Shown here piece after piece: positions 11,074 to 20,272 of a stretch of 64,000 nt of DNA. A program made the position numbers and the translations under genes. Each line of letters starts with the position of its first letter. The stretch's first letter is position 1. The notes under the pieces are model-generated. The model did no database searches. It saw nothing but the letters and a program-made list of their open reading frames with translations, and had not been told where the DNA came from. This DNA is from Tetracladium setigerum (lineage: Eukaryota; Ascomycota; Leotiomycetes; Helotiales), in assembly GCA_031472005.1 (NCBI GenBank), contig PZJY01000008.1, positions 620,001-684,000 of the forward strand, read 5' to 3'.

Positions 11074-12171
11074 ATGTCCTATCCCCCACCTCCAGGTCCT
11101 TCCAACACCTCAACGCCCTCTGCCCATCCATCCCTCCCTGCGCGCCCACCTCCATCGCAGTCTTCCTTCAAACCTGCATTCAAACCTGCCTTCCCTCAGA
11201 ATGCTCGCAGCACATTCACCGGCTTCGCGCCTCGATCCGTAGCACCACCACAACCACAACAACACACACCATCATATAACACCTACGCTCCTCCCCAGCA
11301 ACCCTCATACCCTCCGCCCCAACCAACCTACAATCAATATGCCACCCCAAATACCGAGCCAGCCTATGGCGCCGCCCCTCAAATTCGCAACCCCTTCCCC
11401 ATAAACCCTCCTCAGGGCACAGGAGCAGGAGGCTACCAAGAAGACCCCGACATGGCCGCCAACTACGCACAATGGCAATCCGCGTACACTGCCACACCTG
11501 CCACAACAACAACAAACAGTACGGGATACACTGGTATCGTGCGAAAATATCCCATCGGCGAGACATCCGGCGCAGCGACTAGCGCAAATGCCGCACCTCT
11601 AGGTGGCGGTAATCGAGCCGACAACAACATGTCTTCAGCCGCCATGTCCAACGCAGCGCACAACGATACCGGCGTTGCGACCGTCGTCTCTGATGCCAAG
11701 ACCAACACCAAGACCGTTGTTCGCACCGGTGGCGGAACGACCTGGACGGATTCGTCGCTGCTAGAGTGGGATCCTTCGCATTTCCGGATTTTCGTGGGTA
11801 ATTTGGCAGGCGAGGTCACGGATGAGGCTCTGCTGAAGGCTTTTTCCAAGTGGCCTTCTGCTCACAAGGCAAAGATCATTAGGGATAAGCGTACTACGAA
11901 GAGTAAGGGTTTTGGATTTGTTAGTTTCACCAATGGAGATGAGTACTTTGAGGCGGCTCGCGATATGAATGGGAAGTATATTGGTAGTCACCCGGTGTTG
12001 ATTAGGAGGAGTACCACTGAAATCAAGGCTACCGTACCACGAGACAACCGAGGCAAGAATAACAAGTATAAGAAGGGGGATAAGAAATTCAAGGATGGGA
12101 AGGATAAGACGGGTGCTGGTGTGCAGAAGCAAGGAAGCAAGACGAAGGGGGGATTGAAGGTTTTGGGTTAG
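11074..12171 (+). CDS. RBM42-type RNA-binding protein with one RRM
   Basis: Intronless ORF of 365 residues beginning MSYPPPPGP. The N-terminal ~200 residues are Pro/Gln/Tyr-rich and probably disordered. A single RNA-recognition motif at about residues 230-312 carries RNP2 (FRIFVGNL) and RNP1 (KSKGFGFVSF). The surrounding sequence, EVTDEALLKAFSKWPS, RDKRTTKSK and MNGKYIGSHPVLIRRS, is characteristic of the RBM42 branch. The C-terminal tail is Lys/Gly-rich and basic, which suits nucleic-acid contact. In animals RBM42 works in mRNA metabolism and splicing; the role in fungi is inferred from the family. The start is supported by family-like length and by stops upstream in frame. Confidence 0.88.
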   Translation: MSYPPPPGPSNTSTPSAHPSLPARPPPSQSSFKPAFKPAFPQNARSTFTGFAPRSVAPPQPQQHTPSYNTYAPPQQPSYPPPQPTYNQYATPNTEPAYGAAPQIRNPFPINPPQGTGAGGYQEDPDMAANYAQWQSAYTATPATTTTNSTGYTGIVRKYPIGETSGAATSANAAPLGGGNRADNNMSSAAMSNAAHNDTGVATVVSDAKTNTKTVVRTGGGTTWTDSSLLEWDPSHFRIFVGNLAGEVTDEALLKAFSKWPSAHKAKIIRDKRTTKSKGFGFVSFTNGDEYFEAARDMNGKYIGSHPVLIRRSTTEIKATVPRDNRGKNNKYKKGDKKFKDGKDKTGAGVQKQGSKTKGGLKVLG

Positions 12172-12975
12172 GTGTGGAGTGGGGATATGTACGATTGTGG
12201 AGGTACTCTTTGAGGTGACTCTTTGGAGAAGTGTGTGAGTAAGTGAGAGAAGGTGGGAGAGCCGCGAAAGAGAGAGAGAATGAGCCGCGAGAGTTTCAGA
12301 TGATGCCAACCATTGGCAATGGAATATTTTAATAGGAAGCAAGCACCTAGGATGTGTACAAGGACTGATGAACACACACACAGAGAGAGAGAGAGACAGC
12401 GTGAGAGACACAGAGATAGCCTGAATTATACCAAACCTTCAAACATTCATCCTTGCCGTCCATCTACCATCAGTGAGTACCTAAGTTATATATGAATAAA
12501 ATCCAGGCCAAAAACACATAAGACAAACACACGACAAATGCGTTAGTTGACCTTTCTTCCCTTCCCTTCCCTTCCCTTCCCATCCCATCCTATTCTTTTG
12601 CTTCCTCTCAAAGAAAACTAACTCGTAATGATTTAATATTGATCGTCATTGCTACATGGGAAGAAACACCTGCTAAAATTTCGTTATCCAGTCTGTCTCG
12701 TCTCGTCTGTCCCTAATTCCCAATTCCCAATTCCGAATCCCGCAACCCTCCTCCAAGTTCCAACTACCTACCATTCCAGCCCTTCCCTCCAACCATCTGT
12801 AAGTAAGGTAATTTTGGTTGCACATCGCAATGCTTGAATCCCACTTTGGCGTGCCTGCCCACTCTTCAACCAATCACCCCTCCCTAAGCGAGCGCCAAGC
12901 CCCCACACCCCTTCAAATTATAGTTGCCTTTACAAATTTAAATAAGCCGTCCCAACTTCATCAAATCACAAAACA
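12172..12975. other. Intergenic region with microsatellites
   Basis: This is the 3' flank of the RRM gene and the 5' flank of the tRNA. It includes a GA-dinucleotide stretch near 12380-12400, a CTTCC pentanucleotide run at about 12555-12580 followed by CATCC units, and the tandem AATTCCC motif near 12716-12735. No gene is supported. Confidence 0.6.
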
Positions 12976-13076
12976 GGCCTGCTGGCCCAATGGCAAGGCG
13001 CTTGACTACGATTGTAGGGTTCAATTTGAACCTACAAGCCATCAAGAGATTGCAGGTTCGATCCCTGCGTAGGTCA
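12976..13076 (+). tRNA. tRNA-Arg (anticodon ACG) with intron
   Basis: A cloverleaf can be drawn by eye. The acceptor stem pairs GGCCTGC with GTAGGTC (two G-U pairs). The D arm is GCCCAATGGCAAGGC. The anticodon stem pairs CTTGA with TCAAG, and the T arm is GCAGG-TTCGATC-CCTGC. The anticodon ACG is at 13008-13010. A ~29-nt intron (about 13012-13040) follows A37 at the canonical position. Internal promoter boxes are within the gene and a T-run lies about 30 nt downstream. CCA is not encoded, as expected in a eukaryote. The intron is a nearly perfect inverted repeat. Confidence 0.93.
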
Positions 13077-15575
13077 TCTGATTGGAAACACTCGATTGAG
13101 TATTTCACTTTTTGCCTTTTTTGGATATGTATTAAATGTTTCTCTCTTGAATATTTTTTGGGGGGATTCTATAATTTTTGCTTTTGCTTTGGTGAGGTGA
13201 TCTCGTTTAGGGGCGGAAGGGGAAATGTTTTAGAGGGATGGTTTTATTTTTGGATACTTCAGATGTTTTTAGGGGAAAGTTAGGGAGGAGAGAGGGAGAG
13301 AAAGGAATGGAAGTTTTAGTGTAGTGTTACTCTTGGGGGAGGTTTGAAAATGAATTCTTAAAGAAGAATTGAAGTAGGGTCTTTGAAATTGAAGATGAGT
13401 TTTCCTTTTTTGGATATAAGTTTTAATTTGATAAGGACGTTTTTCAGAAGAACCTAGGCAACCTCAGTCATGGCCGCAAGAAACGAAATAAATGGAAAGT
13501 ATTCTAGGATCAATAGGTAGGTTAGGTAACCTCCCACGGTCAGAGCTTCGAGCTATTGCACCACTCATGAACATAGGTCAGGTTCTGTGAGGGTCCAACT
13601 TCCACTACAAGCAAATGGCCACCAACGACAACGAGCATCATGCGAAGCAAGTTGCAAAAAAGGCGGTTCTCCGGGCTAAGGATAGTGGTGAATATCATCG
13701 ACAAAATGCTCGAGACAACGCTGCAAAACACTAAGCCGCAAAACCTAACTACTATACATTATGTGAGAGGCTACTTCCAACACCTCATATATTAAGGAGA
13801 TATAACATAACTAAACTATACCTTAACAAGGCTACTCAACTCCAAAAGAGAGATGATGAGGAGAGAACAGATGACGAAAAGTATAGTGACGAGAAGGGAG
13901 GAGACGACAACTATAGGAGAGACGATAAACTTGATAAGTTTGACAATCAAAATTAGATGAATAACAATTTGAAGTCAAGTCTTCACCCTCATCTCTACCA
14001 GGTCATTGCTGACCCATGGTCAACACTCTAATTGTGTTGAACCTGTGAATCCACGTAGAATCCACCTGTTTTGCCTGTTTTGCATCAGCATGTTTTACAG
14101 CATGTTCTGCATCAAATGCAAGGTATATGCTATCAAAAGGCGTATTAGGATCATCAGCAATGCGATGATGCCGAATCCTCTTGATTTACATGTATATAAG
14201 GCCCTTATGGCACAGTTTCATTTTGGCAGTCAGTCCTTCATCCTCAATCAAGCCCCTCAAATTCATCACTTTCGTCACCAACTCACTAATTTACTCACTA
14301 CTACCGATTTCATCACTTAAATCATCATTCCAGCCATACGGTCACCCGTTCACGTAATTGTCTGGATACTTGCTGTTCATAAACTCTATCAATCATTTTG
14401 ATAGCACCTTCGGAAACTGCCTCACAAACCTTAGACAATGATGCACATCCAAACGTTGCTGATGGAGCAGGGATTAGATCCAAAGTGAGCGTTGGTACTG
14501 CGGAGGAATGCTTTTGATATGGATTTGAGCTTTTCTTGGCTAGAGGAATACTTCATAGCGGTGATATTTATAGCGGGATGCCTTTTAAAGCATTAATAAC
14601 CAGGGTTCTCATTAGAATAGTAGCTAATATGCAACCTAGTTTCTCATTGAGCTCTTTCCACTAGTGATCGTGTGTCTAGAAGAGTGAACAATAAGAACGA
14701 CAACTCGAGAAGGCAGGAGACGACAAAAGAAGAAATGACGAGAGGAGAAGAAACGATATGATAATAAGGGATGAAAAGAAGGGAGGATTCGACAAAAAGA
14801 AAATGACGATAACCAGATATTTAAAAACAAAAATTGACATAAAGAAAACTATCAAGATTCATGCTTACAGATACATCTTCCCTGCCACAGAAGTAGACCC
14901 CTCATCTAAGCTTCTTTCCACTTAGTAACTTGCACTCCAGGAAACTCGATATCGAGAAGGTAGGTCGTGCTTGCACACACTATAGTTTTGTGTTGATTTT
15001 AATTTCGGTAGAACGTACTCAAGTTGAGAAAAGTTGCAGCTGTTCCATCAGCATAGGCATACATACCTTACCTACTTATAGATGCGAAAGTCAGATTTTC
15101 AGTTTTTAGTTCTCAAGATACAAGTGAGTGATGCTCCACTGATTCTCTGATCGCCACTGCCGTGGGGGCTGAGAATATTGAAATTGACTTTTGTTTCTAA
15201 AAAAGGGTTATTCAGGACTGCAATGACTGGAGCTTTTTAGAAGAATGAATGGGAAGGAATGGAATGGGGATGAGCAGGGAAAGAAAAGGAATTTGTCCAA
15301 TATTGTTGTTTGAAAGTGAGAAAGATAGATGTGACAGGATCGAAGTGTTTTGGGGTGGAATGATACCATAATTTAAGAGACAGGACGTTTTGATATACCG
15401 TACTATCGTACGTGATACGCTGTTCTAGATGATTTACATTTGTGAACATCATTCATTGCTATTATTGATCTACGGGTATAGAACTAGTCATATCATTCAT
15501 AACATTACTTGCCATTCCCAAATACCATTCCATTCCCAATCCCACACCACTCATATCTTCAAAATCAACCATCAT
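13077..15575. other. Gene-poor AT-rich region with decayed repeats
   Basis: About 2.5 kb with no convincing gene. Two purine-rich blocks (about 13850-13960 and 14690-14830) share segments such as CGAGAAGG(G/C)AGGAGACGACAA and are rich in GACGA words, so they look like diverged copies of one sequence. A short ORF-like stretch at 13615-13731 reads MATNDNEHHAKQVAKKAVLR and then stops. It could be a transposon remnant, but no diagnostic domain is present. Short direct repeats of GCATCAGCATGTTTT type occur near 14080-14125. Confidence 0.4.
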
Positions 15576-17465
15576 TTACAAATCCTCCACCTCCGCCTCA
15601 ACCTTCCACCCCAACCCCAAACCCTTCCCTACCTTCCCAAACAAATCCTCCAACTTCCCATCCCCCACACCCCTCCTCGCACCCCTCCCCGCTTTGATCC
15701 CCAGTCTAATCCCAACTTTCTTTCCCTTCTTCCCCAGGCCATGACTACTACTCGCCTTAAACACCACCGTCTTCCCCAACTCCTCTCTACTCACCGGAAA
15801 AACCGGCATCAAGACACCAAGAAACCTACAAATCGTGCCAACATAGTCACACCACCATGCCAATTCATTGTCAACGAGTGAGCGAAGGTTATCTCGGAGC
15901 TTCAGGTCACTACTACCGAGATCAGAACCCCACCGAGCAGCGAGGGCCAGGGCGAGAATGGCTCTGGTTTGATGATTGATGCCTGGGAGGCAGGCGAGAA
16001 CGCCAGAGGTGGGAGCGTGGATTGCGCGTGAGGAGTTGGTATCTTCTGCTTCTCCTGCATCTTGCCAGATATTGCGTGCGAGGTAGTGCACCAGTTCTTT
16101 TGATATCTCAACTGGCTGATTGGATGGGAGAGCCGATATTATAAGCTCCGTGACGGCCTGCATGGTATCTGGGTTATATTGAAGCTCGCCAGAGGGATAG
16201 AGAGGAACAGGATGTGACTCTCGAATGACCAGTGGCAATTTCATGAATAAAACCCCTTCTCGATTTCCGCCACCGCAGAAAGTAACTTCTCGGATCTTGG
16301 GGATGGCTTCGATGAGTGATTGCACTACTGTAACGATAGCAGGAAATTGCTCTCTCCTGCGTTTCGACATGCCGAAAATCTTGCCTTCTTCGTAATTATT
16401 TGCATGTAGCATTTCGCGCCATTTTATGAAGCGACTTCCCGGAACCGAGTAGCCGCCTATGGAGGAGACGGGATATGGTTGGATTGGATCGGTGTGCATC
16501 AACATGCTTCCGTAGCCGCGAAATCCACCGCCGCAGAAGTAGATGTGGATTCCTTCCTGGCTGGAGGCTTGTTGTTTGAGACGAGGAAATTTGGCAGCGA
16601 GATTGTCAAAGGTTTGTTGCATGAGAGTTCGAAGCTCGGTTTTGGTGTCTTGGGCACTGCTGATGGAACTGAGAGCAAGGGTGAGTTTCGCTGCTCCGAA
16701 TGGCATGCCTGTATGGTGTCAGTAACTGATGCAAATTTTTCCTTGCCTAAAACAAGCATAAATCTGTCTACTTTCTGCCAGCTCAGCCTCAAGGGAATAT
16801 TGGGGGAACTCACTCTTCGCAGACTCGGCAGCTAGAATATCATAATCCTGCTCCGCTTCCGAATTGATATAAGTCATCTGCACACTCCCCCTCCCAAATC
16901 CATAAAAAGTCCATCTACATTATTAAATCCACTTCTAGCACCCATAGCACCAAACAAGCTCTCCATAGCTGGACTCAAAATATCCACCGTCAAACCACTC
17001 TCCCTCCTAATCGCATCTTCTATCTCCTCCCTATTCTTGGCCGTCCTCATTGCCTCCGTCGCAAAAACCTGCACATTCTCCCTGGGTACACCATAACCAT
17101 CACAAATATCCTTGAACCTCCCCAACACATCTGCCACCTGCTCAATTGTGCGCTTCGAGAAGTAGAAAGGAGTGGAGTCGGGGAGGTTTCATGAAGAGCG
17201 TCATAGAGGGAAATTCCTGCTCGTTCGCGGTAAAGACAGGGGAGGAGACGGCTTCGAGGGGCGAAAGATCTGATATTGAGAATCGAATGCCGTTACTTTG
17301 AGGCGTGTTAGGGAATTTGATTTCGTGGACGTGGGTTGGGAGGTGGGGTTACCTTCCCATATCTACGAGGGCGTAGAGCGACTTGTTGGGATTGTCGAGG
17401 TCGAGGGGAGACATTTTGGTCTTGAAGTTATCGACCGTAATGACACTGTCCATGTGGGAAGTCAT
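15576..17465 (-). CDS. Ppx/GppA-family retrograde regulation protein 2 (RTG2)-like
   Basis: Exopolyphosphatase/GppA-fold protein, probably related to yeast Rtg2, which senses mitochondrial state. Exons: 17465-17353, 17295-16814, 16708-15576, with introns of 57 and 105 nt. Visible family motifs are LYALVDMG/SNGIRFSISDL (phosphate-binding loop 1, spliced across intron 1), VFATEAMRTAKNREEIEDAI, SLFGAMGARSGF and DLGGG. The C-terminal ~370 residues continue as one frame (MPFGAAKLTLALSS onward, with CLPGINHQTRAILALALAAR). Exon 2 contains three frame breaks, near 17250, at 17180-17183 and at 16887-16895. Each is repaired by one extra base, and with those three bases the exons sum to 577 codons. Two breaks lie in C/G runs. 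I consider sequencing deletions likelier than a pseudogene, but decay cannot be excluded from the sequence alone. Confidence 0.78.
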
Positions 17466-18024
17466 TGTATTTTGTGTTTCGAATTCTGTATTTGTTATCA
17501 AGAGAACAAGGAGTATTTTCTTGAGATTTGGAACTCAAGATTGCCCCACCAAATGCCAAGTCCTGTCAAGCCTTGCCAACATACATCCACAAGAAGGAAT
17601 CCCGACTATCATTACCATTATTTCTCGTAAACACACTTAGATGTAACTCTTGATATTATGTAATCACTTGCAAAGAGAGAGAAAATCTGATCATTTGGTG
17701 CTCAGAAAGATTTTTTTATTTTCCATTCTCGCACTTGGAATAGCTTCTCCAAGTGAGAAGAGACTGTTTTATATACTAACATCTTCTTGCCAGCATATCC
17801 AAGATCTCCAGTCGCCACTCTGTGACCGTCCGACCCAAACAATACAGAAGCGGCTAATTTTCGACAAAATATCAAATGGGTATTGTTGCGCCGATCAAGA
17901 AAATATCCACCCACCACATCCCAATGTCCACTTCAAAGTATTCGACCACCGATATACAACCTTTCTCAAAAACCCACACAGTCTTTCCAATATCGAGTTT
18001 ATTTTTGTATCCAAAGCCCCAATT
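17466..18024. other. Intergenic region
   Basis: About 560 bp of AT-rich sequence between the 5' end of the RTG2-like gene and the stop codon of the next minus-strand gene. ORFs here overlap on both strands and lack any domain signature. I see no gene. Confidence 0.5.
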
Positions 18025-18699
18025 CTACTCAACATCTTCTTCCTCGAGCCGGCAAACACTTCTCCTCTCCCGGACCCCCTGAGCCTCCACCTCATTATGT
18101 TCAAACGTCGACTCCCAAATCGTTGTCAAGTTGGGATTCCTAGGATCGAAATGTTTCCGACGCACCTTCACCGGGGTAGCTTGTTGTGTTTCTACAACCT
18201 TCTCCTGTTCACTCGCTTTCTGTAATTTGCGACGACTTGGAATTTTGAATGTCACACTCGAAGCGCTAGCTGTTGAAGACGATGACACCGAACCATCTTG
18301 GAGTTGCAAATTATCGTTGGATTCTGCTTCCTTATCTATTGGAGGAAGGCCCTTTTTGCGTCTCTCTTCTGCTTCTTCTTCTGCAAGCTGAGCGAGATAT
18401 TGAGATGCGAAACAAAAGTATTGCTTGGCAGGTCGAGGGAGTATGGGTGCTGGTTTTGATGTTTCTGTTTCTTCTTCGCTCGTTTCTTCGATTGTTCTCC
18501 TTGTTTTAATACAGGTTTCGCTCGCATTCCCCCGCTGCTCGTCGTGCTTCTCATATATTGTGGAAGTTTCGCTTTCGCATGGCTTATCGAGAGCGCGTCG
18601 GTTCGCTTTGCTCCGCCTTTCCCTCCTGCTCTTGAAGATTCCCCACATCTGACAAGACCCTGAGCCTTTCTGTAGGCAAGTCACGAAACCCATTATCAT
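18025..18699 (-). CDS. Hypothetical charged protein, ~224 aa
   Basis: I do not recognise a family. The frame is open well upstream, but the sequence looks coding from about MIMGFVTCLQKGSGS (ATG at 18699, or 18693 for MGFVTC). The protein has a basic segment (FKSRRERRSKANRR), an acidic/Thr region (EETSEEETETSKPAP), a short amphipathic stretch YFCFASQYLAQLAEEEAEER, a Ser-rich linker and a basic C-terminal part ending in the acidic tail LEEEDVE. The segment KHFDPRNPNLTTIWESTFE looks like a conserved motif. An MGxxxC N-terminus would permit lipidation, although residue 6 is not the usual Ser/Thr. No introns are needed. Function unknown. Confidence 0.55.
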   Translation of the reverse strand: MIMGFVTCLQKGSGSCQMWGIFKSRRERRSKANRRALDKPCESETSTIYEKHDEQRGNASETCIKTRRTIEETSEEETETSKPAPILPRPAKQYFCFASQYLAQLAEEEAEERRKKGLPPIDKEAESNDNLQLQDGSVSSSSTASASSVTFKIPSRRKLQKASEQEKVVETQQATPVKVRRKHFDPRNPNLTTIWESTFEHNEVEAQGVRERRSVCRLEEEDVE

Positions 18700-19135
18700 T
18701 TCTACTTGTTGTAGTTGGCTGTAAAAAAATTGTTTGCGATTATTAGATGTACTGAACCAATATTTGCGGCAGTCGGGTTGTGAGAGCCAGTGAGTCGTTT
18801 TGTGTGAGTTCTTCTGATCCAATCGCGATTACATATTTGAGCTGAAGGAAATGTCTGAATAAGTAGAAATCACCAAGATATATAGATGATTGAATGTTAG
18901 CGCCGATTTGCTCTCAGACTGCTCGAGATTTAAGTCGGGGTAATAATTCCCCCTAGTCACTAGTCACCTTAACGGCAGCTCAGCTCTCTGACTAAAAAAG
19001 CTTTCTTGTTTATTTCTAGCCGAGTGACTAACCTATATGCCGTCGGTGACTATAAACATAAGCTTTAAACTAGCGCCTTGGCTCTCCGAATCTTATACAT
19101 CGGAACTTCCATTCAGCCTCACCGCATCTGCCATC
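18700..19135. other. Intergenic region
   Basis: Spacer upstream of the hypothetical gene and downstream of the acetyltransferase stop codon. It contains repeated AGTCACTAGTCACC-like words near 18950-18970. No gene seen. Confidence 0.5.
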
Positions 19136-19944
19136 TCATGATTTGGGTGCCTCAAACATCATGCCGTGAATTGCAATCCCCTCGCCACCTTCGACTCTGA
19201 ACCCATCTTTATCAGCTTTTCCCACCGCTAGCCTGATAGTCTCGACCACCTTGAACCCAAGGCTTAGATACACATCTTTAGCGTGCTCAGTTGTGGTTTC
19301 AAGCCAAGCTGGAACCCCCTCTTCTTTAGCTTTTTCAAGATAATTCCAAAGAAGCGCGGTTACGACCCCTAGAATCATTGAATCAGATATATTCCTTTCA
19401 AGTAGCAATATCAAAAGCCGGAAAACAAACCAGAATCTGAACGCGACGGATCTCTCCCTAGTAAGTTGAGGTACCAATACTTCCTCTCACCCAACCACTT
19501 CTTCTTCACTTCCGCAAATCGATCATAATACTCATTAATAATATCGCTTGAAGTCTCCCTCACCGGAGCAGGAAGTTTAGAGCCAGGCGGGAACCTATTG
19601 AGTATTAGATAATATCACAACCAAGTATCACACACATATGTCTTAGTAAAACATATCAGGTCTTGATCCTGAATCAAAGCATCTACATACCAAACAGCAC
19701 AAGCAGCCCACCCTCCCGCCTCGACTAAATGCGGCCCAGTGACAATCCTTCCCGTCAATCTCTCCACAAAACCCTTCTCACGACGTTCTTGAGTGATAAT
19801 TGTATCGTTGGGTAGGTTGTCGCCAGAGAGGTTGATGTATCTCCCTAGTGGGTCGTTGACGAATGCGGCCGCGAGGATCTTGGAGACGCGGGGTATATAT
19901 TCAATTCCGCCTATTGTGAGGGCAGGGAGATTTGTGCGTGACAT
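19136..19944 (-). CDS. GNAT-family N-acetyltransferase
   Basis: Predicted cytosolic acetyl-CoA-dependent acetyltransferase of 216 residues in three exons (19944-19691, 19594-19431, 19368-19136), with introns of 96 and 62 nt. The exons sum to 217 codons. The N-terminal part, IPRVSKILAAAFVNDPLGRY, is the usual opening helix of fungal GNATs. The central part has WLGERKYWYLNLLGRDPS, corresponding to the beta-4 strand. The acetyl-CoA loop region GVVTALLWNYLEKAKEEGVP is spliced across intron 2. The segment WLETTTEHAKDVYLSLGFKVVE is the classic C-terminal motif. The substrate cannot be predicted. It resembles the small-molecule or puromycin-type fungal acetyltransferases. It is not near the polyketide cluster, and no partner gene is apparent. 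Confidence 0.88.
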
Positions 19945-20272
19945 GGTAAATGTTTCAATGGATTGATTGATGTGAGAAGGTCGTGATCAGAGAGAAAGAG
20001 TACTTTTAAATTGGATTGGGTCATGATGAGATGATGATCTTGGGGTAGGAACGAAGTGACTCAGTAGGCGGGGAAAAGGTGGGATGCGTGCGAGGAACCG
20101 AGGGTTGTCTTGGCATGTTTACTTTCTTGCTGTACTGGCAGAGTAACAACCTTAATCCCATCATTTCATGAGGCCAATAAAATATTATTTAGTATAATTT
20201 ACAAATATAACCACTCCTAATACCTGGTAATCAAACTAAGAACGAAATAGAAAATAAAATTCAATCACTACT
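19945..20272. other. Short intergenic spacer
   Basis: About 330 bp between the acetyltransferase start and the stop codon of the NACHT-ankyrin gene. It is AT-rich toward the right, with no feature apart from probable UTR sequence. Confidence 0.6.

Noticed and set aside
17650..18225. 191-codon plus-strand ORF
   Set aside because: It overlaps the 3' end of the hypothetical minus-strand gene, has no recognisable domain, and its composition looks like random AT-rich sequence.
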